Shown here in pieces: positions 6,140 to 10,378 of a DNA stretch of 10,378 nucleotides. The notes under the pieces were generated by a model that had not been told where the DNA came from, ran no database searches, and saw nothing but the letters and a program-made list of their open reading frames with translations. A program made the position numbers and the translations under genes. The number at the start of each line of letters is the position of its first letter. Position 1 is the first letter of the stretch. Source of the stretch: an uncultured bacterium (GTDB lineage: Bacteria; Cyanobacteriota; Vampirovibrionia; Gastranaerophilales; Gastranaerophilaceae); the NCBI GenBank assembly GCA_900553845.1, contig USEW01000060.1, positions 1-10,378 on the forward strand, given 5' to 3'.

Positions 6140-7058
6140 AATATTTACACACTTCTTCCTTTAGAGGTATAGATTTAATTGCACCGCTTTTTTGAGCTTG
6201 AAGTCCAGCTACTATGGATGCAAATTTAGCTGCTTCATAATAACCAAATCCTTTATTAACAGCATGTAAAAAAGCACCATTAAATGCATCTCCGGCTCCA
6301 AATGCATCTTTTGTTGCAGCGAAAAATTTAACAAATAATATTTCATTATTATACCCAATATAGTATCCAGAATCAATAAGGGATTTAATAACTATAGATT
6401 TAACACCCTGGTCCCAAAAATATTTTATAATAGAATCAACAGACTCAATTCTGTATATTGTTTTAACATCTTTATCAATATTTAAAAACAATATATCAAC
6501 ATCATTAATAATTTCGTCAAATGCTTCTTTTGCCTCGGCTTCTGACCATAAATTACGGTTAAAATTGGGGTCATATGCGCATATAAGTGAATTTTTTTTA
6601 GCAAGCAAAAAACTTTCCGACACAGCTTCTCTTGCATTCACAGATAAAGCTTGTGTTGTTCCGGTAGCATAAAATACAGAGGCATCTTTAAAATAGTCTT
6701 CATTCACATCATCTAATGATAGGTATGAAGCAGCTGATTTTTTTCTGTAGAACTGCACTTCATTTTTATAATATGCATCCTTTCCTACAAAGTATACCCC
6801 GTTTGCTGCATTTACAGTTTTTACATATAATGTATCAAGCTTTTCATCTTTCAATTTTTTATATAAGAATTTTTCAAAAAAATCATTGCCTATCTTTGTA
6901 ATAAAACCGACATTTGACCCCAGACGCGAAGCACAGACGGAGGAGCATAATGCATCACCGCCAAAATATTTAACAAAATTGTCTGTTTCCGATAATGTTT
7001 CATTGGTTGATAATTCAAGAAGGCATTCTCCAATTGTAATTATATCAACATGTCCCAT
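6129..7058 (-). CDS. PfkB-family sugar kinase (KDG kinase- or fructokinase-like)
   Basis: A 309-residue ribokinase/PfkB-fold cytosolic enzyme that transfers phosphate from ATP to a sugar hydroxyl. Visible motifs are IITIGE at the start, YFGGDALCSSVCASRLG (31-47, the first PfkB signature) and FYRKKSAA (103-110). They continue with YDPNFNRNLW (162-171) and the ATP/anion-hole signature DAFGAGDAFNGAFL (251-264), with catalytic Asp257. The FYRxxSAA and DPNxRxxLW combination is typical of 2-keto-3-deoxygluconate kinases and related ketose kinases, but the substrate cannot be fixed from sequence. In the first signature, the Asn common in the family is replaced by Cys38 or a neighbour. AAGGA at 7072-7076 is 13 bases before the ATG, rather far. 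The stop overlaps the csaB start by 11 bases, so the two are almost certainly co-translated. Confidence 0.88.
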   Translation of the reverse strand: MGHVDIITIGECLLELSTNETLSETDNFVKYFGGDALCSSVCASRLGSNVGFITKIGNDFFEKFLYKKLKDEKLDTLYVKTVNAANGVYFVGKDAYYKNEVQFYRKKSAASYLSLDDVNEDYFKDASVFYATGTTQALSVNAREAVSESFLLAKKNSLICAYDPNFNRNLWSEAEAKEAFDEIINDVDILFLNIDKDVKTIYRIESVDSIIKYFWDQGVKSIVIKSLIDSGYYIGYNNEILFVKFFAATKDAFGAGDAFNGAFLHAVNKGFGYYEAAKFASIVAGLQAQKSGAIKSIPLKEEVCKYYGC

Positions 7059-7093
7059 AAATATATATCTGTCCTTAAAACTTATATTTATGT

Positions 7094-7122
7094 ATTATTA
7101 CAAAAAAAAATAAATTGGTCAA
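7094..7122 (-). promoter_or_regulatory. Candidate promoter for the sugar kinase-csaB pair
   Basis: Minus-strand TTGACC (7117-7122) and AATAAT (7094-7099) each match consensus at five of six positions and are 17 bases apart. They sit in the 77-base gap between the TPR gene and the kinase gene, giving a leader of about 30 bases. Confidence 0.55.
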
Positions 7123-7135
7123 ACAGTCGTATTAT

Positions 7136-7912
7136 TTATATTAATGTTAGCCAAGTATCTTTATTTTGTTTGTATCTGTGTTTAAGTATTTCAATTCTTG
7201 AATGGACGCTAAAAATATTATTTGATTTGGGTTTTAATTTTAAATACTTTTTATAAAATCTAAGAGCTTTTGAATATTCCCCCATTCTGTCAAAGCATAT
7301 TGCAATACCTAAATATGCATTATAATATTCAGGATTAAGTTTTAAAATATTATAAAAGCATGATGAAGCTTGTTTGTAATTTCCCATGTTTAAAAACAAT
7401 GTAGCCTTATAGTTATGTGCCAACAAAAAAGAAGGTTCTTCTTCAATAATCTTTTCGTATATTGAAAAAGCCATATTAAACTCATCCATTAATTCATGAG
7501 ATATTCCAAGCTGTATTTGGTAATTTAAATTTGTTTTATCAAGTTTGACAGCCTTTTTTAAATGTTTAACAGCAAGATCCGGACGTGCGATAATATTATA
7601 ACAAATTCCCAACTGATAATATATTTCACTTGTAAAAGGAGTCAATTCACGCGCTTTATTTAAGCAAGTAATTGCTTTTTCATATTTGCCAATATTTTTA
7701 TATGAAAGGCTCAAACCAAAATAAGCATCAGAATTATTACGGTTTATAAAAATAGTTTTTAAATAAAACCCTACTGATTCACGAAATAATCGCCCCATTC
7801 TCAGTGCATTGGCTTTAGTTAATAATATTTTAGCTTTTGTCACGCGTGCAGGGTTAGTTACAGACTCAAACTTCTCCATATTTAAAAAACTATCTTTAAC
7901 TTCAATAACCAA
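7136..7912 (-). CDS. Tetratricopeptide-repeat (TPR) protein
   Basis: A 258-residue protein made almost wholly of TPR helices, about six 34-residue units from residue 25 to 240. Typical signatures are SDAYFGLSLSYKNIGKYEKAI, EIYYQLGICY, LAHNYKATLFLNMGNYKQA and NAYLGIAICFDRMGEYSKALRFYKKYLKLKP. There is no signal peptide, membrane segment or catalytic domain, so it is probably a cytosolic scaffold for protein contacts; the partner is unknown. The start used is TTG at 7912, because an in-frame stop lies just upstream and the first internal ATG (residue 12) has no Shine-Dalgarno. An AGGA at 7928-7931 is 15 bases before the TTG, which is long. It lies upstream of the kinase-csaB pair on the same strand, separated by a likely promoter. 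Confidence 0.85.
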   Translation of the reverse strand: MVIEVKDSFLNMEKFESVTNPARVTKAKILLTKANALRMGRLFRESVGFYLKTIFINRNNSDAYFGLSLSYKNIGKYEKAITCLNKARELTPFTSEIYYQLGICYNIIARPDLAVKHLKKAVKLDKTNLNYQIQLGISHELMDEFNMAFSIYEKIIEEEPSFLLAHNYKATLFLNMGNYKQASSCFYNILKLNPEYYNAYLGIAICFDRMGEYSKALRFYKKYLKLKPKSNNIFSVHSRIEILKHRYKQNKDTWLTLI

Positions 7913-7952
7913 GTCTTTTTATTTATATCCTCTCAACTCACTTATTATTTAT

Positions 7953-7982
7953 TTTATAATTATTGCAAAAAAAAGATATCAA
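7953..7982 (-). promoter_or_regulatory. Candidate promoter for the TPR gene
   Basis: Minus-strand TTGATA (7977-7982) and TATAAA (7953-7958) are separated by 18 bases, and the TPR start is 40 bases downstream of the -10. It faces the divergent promoter at 8083-8111. Confidence 0.5.
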
Positions 7983-8082
7983 TCCCCAGATGTATATTTT
8001 ATTAATCTTAGGGTTAGATATAATAACTTATAAAAGCTTAAAAATATAAATAGAAAAATAAGCCTAATAAAAAAACAATACC

Positions 8083-8111
8083 TTGAAAATAAATAAAATT
8101 AATAGTACAAT
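8083..8111 (+). promoter_or_regulatory. Promoter of the omega-like gene, ilvE and mlaE unit
   Basis: TTGAAA (8083-8088) and TACAAT (8106-8111) are 17 bases apart, each one or two changes from consensus. The predicted start is near 8118, giving a leader of about 33 bases with AGGAG at 8133-8137. No other promoter-like pair was seen before ilvE or mlaE. Confidence 0.6.
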
Positions 8112-8150
8112 TATATTATAAATTTTAAAGTCAGGAGAATTATAAACAAA

Positions 8151-8393
8151 ATGAACCAAATAATAAAAGTTGCGTGGGATTTAAACGAACAAACAGATAA
8201 TAGATATCGTTTAGTATACGAAATAGCCGAACTTGCAAAAAGACTAGTTGATGAATATCAGTTGAAACGCCCGAAAGATGAATTTGGATTTGAAGATTAT
8301 AATTTTGATAACTCAATAAAAAAAGAAAATCCAGTTGAACATGCTATTATGGTAAAAGCATCAGAAGTTGACGAAAGTCGTCTTGTCGGATAA
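8151..8393 (+). CDS. rpoZ: Probable RNA polymerase omega subunit (RpoZ-like)
   Basis: An 80-residue acidic protein that I read as a divergent omega subunit, which helps fold and dock the beta-prime subunit of RNA polymerase. The supporting pattern is NRYRLVYEIAELAKRL (17-32), corresponding to the NRYxLVxxAAKRA helix of omega. It is followed by a spacer rich in charged residues, then NPVEHAIMVKASEVDE (60-75), corresponding to the conserved PVxxAxxEI region. The central part (about 33-59) is longer and more acidic than in the short E. coli-like core and resembles the looser cyanobacterial type. AGGAG is 13 bases before the ATG, a long spacing. The gene leads an apparent operon with ilvE 57 bases downstream. 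Because similarity is short, it could be another small helical protein. Confidence 0.62.
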   Translation: MNQIIKVAWDLNEQTDNRYRLVYEIAELAKRLVDEYQLKRPKDEFGFEDYNFDNSIKKENPVEHAIMVKASEVDESRLVG

Positions 8394-8450
8394 TTTTTTA
8401 ACATATAAAAAATTTTAAAGAAATAGATATAAATTTGGAGGGCAAAGCTT

Positions 8451-9374
8451 ATGGAAAGCATTGAGTATGTATTTTTAAATGGTGAATTTAAACCAATTGA
8501 TGACGCCAAAATATCAGTAAAAACTCATGCTTTTCTATATGGTACTTCGGTTTTTGAAGGGATTCGTGCATATTGGAATAATAAAGATAACCAATTATAT
8601 GTCTTCCGAATGAAAGAACATTATGAACGTATATTAAACAGCGCTAAAATAATGCATATGCAAACACCTTATAGTGTTGAGGAATTATGCAATTTTACAG
8701 TTGAGCTATTGAAAAAAAATCAACACAAAACAGATGCATATATTCGACCCACTATATATAAATCTTCAGCAAAAAAAATAGGACCGCATCTAGACGGTAT
8801 TGAAGATTCAACAATGATGTTTACTATGGAATTGGGGAATTATGTTGATATTGATAACGGTTTAAAAGTTTGCGTATCTAGTTGGAAACGTTCTGATGAT
8901 AACGCGATTCCGCCTCGTGCTAAAATAAGCGGATGTTATGCAAACACAGCCTTAATTATAACAGATGCTAAACTTTCAGGTTTTGATGAAGCAATTGTAT
9001 TAGGACCTGATGGACATGTTACAGAAGGTTCTGCTATGAATTTATTTTTGGTTCAAAAAGGTAAACTTATAACTCCAAAAACTACAGACAACATTTTAGT
9101 TGGTGTAACACGTAATACCGTTAAAGAACTTAGCCGTGATTTAGGCATTGAAGTTATTGAACGTGAAGTTGATAGAACCGAATTATATATATCAGACGAA
9201 GCATTTTATTGTGGAACCGGAGCTCAAATAAGTCCTATTGTATCTATTGATAATCGTGATTTAGGTGATGGCAAAGTTGGTGTTATAACTAAAAAACTTC
9301 AAAATGCATATTTTGATGTTGTCAAAGGAAATAATAATAAATACAAAAAATGGTGTACTCCTGTTTATGATTAA
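8451..9374 (+). CDS. ilvE: Branched-chain amino acid aminotransferase IlvE
   Basis: A fold-type IV pyridoxal-phosphate enzyme that performs the last step of leucine, isoleucine and valine synthesis (2-oxo acid plus glutamate), and the first step of their breakdown. The 307 residues match the family length. Visible motifs are FLNGEF (8-13), HAFLYGTSVFEGIRAY (26-41) and YIRPTIYKS (97-105). The PLP lysine is Lys158 in RAKISGCYAN. The cofactor loop is TEGSAMNLFLV (191-201), with Glu192 facing the pyridine nitrogen, and VTRNTV (219-224) follows. This placement favours IlvE over the shorter D-alanine aminotransferase and aminodeoxychorismate lyase relatives. GGAGGG at 8437-8442, 8 bases before the ATG, is the best ribosome binding site in the window. 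The stop overlaps the start of the next gene by 8 bases. Confidence 0.95.
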   Translation: MESIEYVFLNGEFKPIDDAKISVKTHAFLYGTSVFEGIRAYWNNKDNQLYVFRMKEHYERILNSAKIMHMQTPYSVEELCNFTVELLKKNQHKTDAYIRPTIYKSSAKKIGPHLDGIEDSTMMFTMELGNYVDIDNGLKVCVSSWKRSDDNAIPPRAKISGCYANTALIITDAKLSGFDEAIVLGPDGHVTEGSAMNLFLVQKGKLITPKTTDNILVGVTRNTVKELSRDLGIEVIEREVDRTELYISDEAFYCGTGAQISPIVSIDNRDLGDGKVGVITKKLQNAYFDVVKGNNNKYKKWCTPVYD

Positions 9375-10101
9375 TTTTCTGGGTAAATGTATTCAAAATC
9401 TTTTTACAAGCTTTAAATATATTAAAAACGGGAATTTGACCATTAGCTCGACTATTGAACAAGCTGCTTCAATAAGTTATGATTCTATGTCTATTGCGCT
9501 AACAATTGTATTTATCGCATCAACCGTTATTGCACTTCAAATATCAAAACAGTTTTTAATGTCAGGTGCTGAAGCTTATGTTGGCGGATTTATAGCAGTT
9601 GCCATGATACGTGAAATAGCTCCCGGGTTTGCAGCATTGGCTATTGGAGCAAGAGCGGGAACTGCTGTTTGCGCTCAAGTTGCGAATATGCAGGTAACCG
9701 ACCAAATTGATGCAATAAAAACACTAAAAGTGGACCCAATTGGTTATTATTTTGCACCACGTATATTAGCAGCAGCAATTACAGTTCCTATGGTTGTCAT
9801 TTTGGCTGAACTCATTGGCATTATTGGCGGATTAATTATTGCATATTTTACAATAGATTTACATCCGTATCGATATTTAAACTCAGTTTGGTTACTTATC
9901 CAACCTAAGGATATTTATATAAGCCTTTTTAAAGGTGTCATATTTGGTATTGTAATTGCCTGTGTATGTGCAACACAAGGTTACTTAACACGTGGCGGAG
10001 CAGCTGATGTTGGAGTTTCAACAACTAAAGCTGCTATAAAATGTACAATTTATCTGCTTGTTGCTGACTTTATTATTAATTTATTATTCTATATAGGTTA
10101 A
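9367..10101 (+). CDS. MlaE-family ABC transporter permease (lipid transport)
   Basis: An inner-membrane permease of the MlaE/YrbE family, which with an MlaF-type ATPase and an MCE-domain MlaD protein moves phospholipid between inner and outer membranes. The 244 residues contain about five hydrophobic segments (near 43-62, 74-95, 135-161, 186-203 and 222-243). The family hallmark is IGARAGTAVCAQVANMQVTDQIDAIKTLKVDPIGYYFAPR at 93-132, including the EQIDAL-like coupling helix (TDQIDAI). I set the start at ATG 9367 because it gives the family's usual N-terminus. An earlier ATG at 9304 would add 21 residues deep inside ilvE. The 8-base overlap with ilvE and the weak ribosome binding site suggest translational coupling. 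No ATPase or MCE gene follows within the window; repeat DNA does. Confidence 0.9.
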   Translation: MINFLGKCIQNLFTSFKYIKNGNLTISSTIEQAASISYDSMSIALTIVFIASTVIALQISKQFLMSGAEAYVGGFIAVAMIREIAPGFAALAIGARAGTAVCAQVANMQVTDQIDAIKTLKVDPIGYYFAPRILAAAITVPMVVILAELIGIIGGLIIAYFTIDLHPYRYLNSVWLLIQPKDIYISLFKGVIFGIVIACVCATQGYLTRGGAADVGVSTTKAAIKCTIYLLVADFIINLLFYIG

Positions 10102-10157
10102 GCCTCAAGTATTTTATTATTTTATTTACATTTATACATATTTTCTTTATAATAAAA

Positions 10158-10193
10158 GAAGCTTTGATATTTTGTCAAAGTTGGGTAAGCTTC
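10158..10193. repeat. Nested hairpin downstream of mlaE
   Basis: GAAGCTT (10158-10164) pairs with AAGCTTC (10187-10193). Alternatively, CTTTGA (10162-10167) pairs with TCAAAG (10175-10180) inside it. No T tract follows on the plus strand, so it is not a classical terminator. On the minus strand CTTCTTTTATTATAAAG follows, which is only weakly T-rich. It may mark the edge of the repeat block that begins here. Confidence 0.45.
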
Positions 10194-10203
10194 CTTGGCT
10201 TTA

Positions 10204-10378
10204 ACCTCCGCTTGAACAACAAGATTATAGTTAAGAATAGTCAAGTCGAAGGAGGTCGGATTTTCCCCTGAAGGGGACCCTCCCTTGTAAGACTCAACTA
10301 CGTTTCGTCAACAAGAGGAGTTGTCGGACGGGCGAAGTCCCGGGGAGCGAAAAGCCGGAGCCGACAGCACGAAGTGCG
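10204..10378. repeat. GC-rich structured repeat block, cut by the window end
   Basis: A series of hairpins. ACCTCC (10204-10209) pairs with GGAGGT (10251-10256), with inner CTTGA/TCAAG. TCCCC-TGAA-GGGGA lies at 10264-10277. CTCCCTTGT (10280-10288) faces ACAAGAGGAG (10311-10320) with one bulge. TGTCGG (10322-10327) faces CCGACA (10361-10366) around CGGGCGAAGTCCCG. GCAC-GAA-GTGC ends at 10377. My hand count gives 76 G or C in 10251-10378 (59%), far above the surrounding AT-rich DNA. No ORF is apparent. The 10280-10325 hairpin is the reverse complement of a relative at 434-474, so this is a dispersed element rather than a local structure. Confidence 0.6.

Noticed and set aside
6716..7256. Plus-strand ORFs across the kinase gene and the gap after it
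   Set aside because: Overlapping shadows rich in Cys, Phe and Ile with no ribosome binding sites, opposite to well-supported minus-strand genes.
9304..9366. Upstream ATG extending the MlaE-like protein by 21 residues
   Set aside because: It lies 71 bases inside ilvE with no ribosome binding site, and the added residues do not look like an MlaE N-terminus.
10204..10378. CRISPR array at the window end
   Set aside because: The structures are different hairpins one after another, not direct repeats with regular spacers.

Overview
The window is AT-rich DNA from a Gram-negative-type (diderm) bacterium that probably lives without oxygen. It carries the tail of a TolC/NodT-type outer-membrane efflux protein, an MlaE-family lipid-transport permease, the [FeFe]-hydrogenase maturase HydG and a cyanobacterial/Firmicutes-type pyruvyl transferase, CsaB. 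Low GC, HydG, CsaB, MlaE and a very divergent omega-like RNA polymerase subunit together fit a gut Gastranaerophilales/Melainabacteria (non-photosynthetic Cyanobacteria) genome. That placement is inference from gene content, not from a search.

Layout. 1-131: end of the efflux protein gene, with a clear terminator at 163-200. 201-874: no protein gene is supported; it holds a degraded repeat (about 362-480), a tRNA-Ile(GAT) on the minus strand with its own terminator and promoter, and the promoter of the next gene. 875-4667, plus strand: a B12-domain radical SAM protein, HydG and a secreted SNase-type nuclease. Both radical SAM genes are preceded by the same 10-base extended -10 element. 4668-5086: a palindromic repeat (4783-4896), then tRNA-Val(TAC) on the minus strand with terminator and promoter. 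5087-7912, minus strand: a TPR protein, then a PfkB-type sugar kinase overlapping csaB by 11 bases. 7913-8150: divergent promoter region. 8151-10101, plus strand: a probable omega subunit gene, ilvE and an mlaE-like permease, with ilvE and mlaE overlapping by 8 bases. 10102-10378: no gene, but a run of hairpins ending in a GC-rich block that continues past the window edge.

How the genes fit together. HydG points to hydrogen metabolism, but no other hydrogenase gene is present here. CsaB, the sugar kinase, the MlaE-like permease and the efflux protein all concern the cell envelope or the sugars feeding it. IlvE is central amino-acid metabolism. The omega-like gene, ilvE and mlaE look like one transcript, since no terminator is visible between them.

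I found no CRISPR array, transposase, phage gene or obvious new defence system. The least explained part is the dispersed repeat material. A core at 434-474 reappears, reverse-complemented and GC-rich, at 10280-10325, and palindromic copies lie just downstream of both tRNA genes. Other points worth a look are an EF-hand-like loop inside the nuclease and the csaB-kinase gene coupling.
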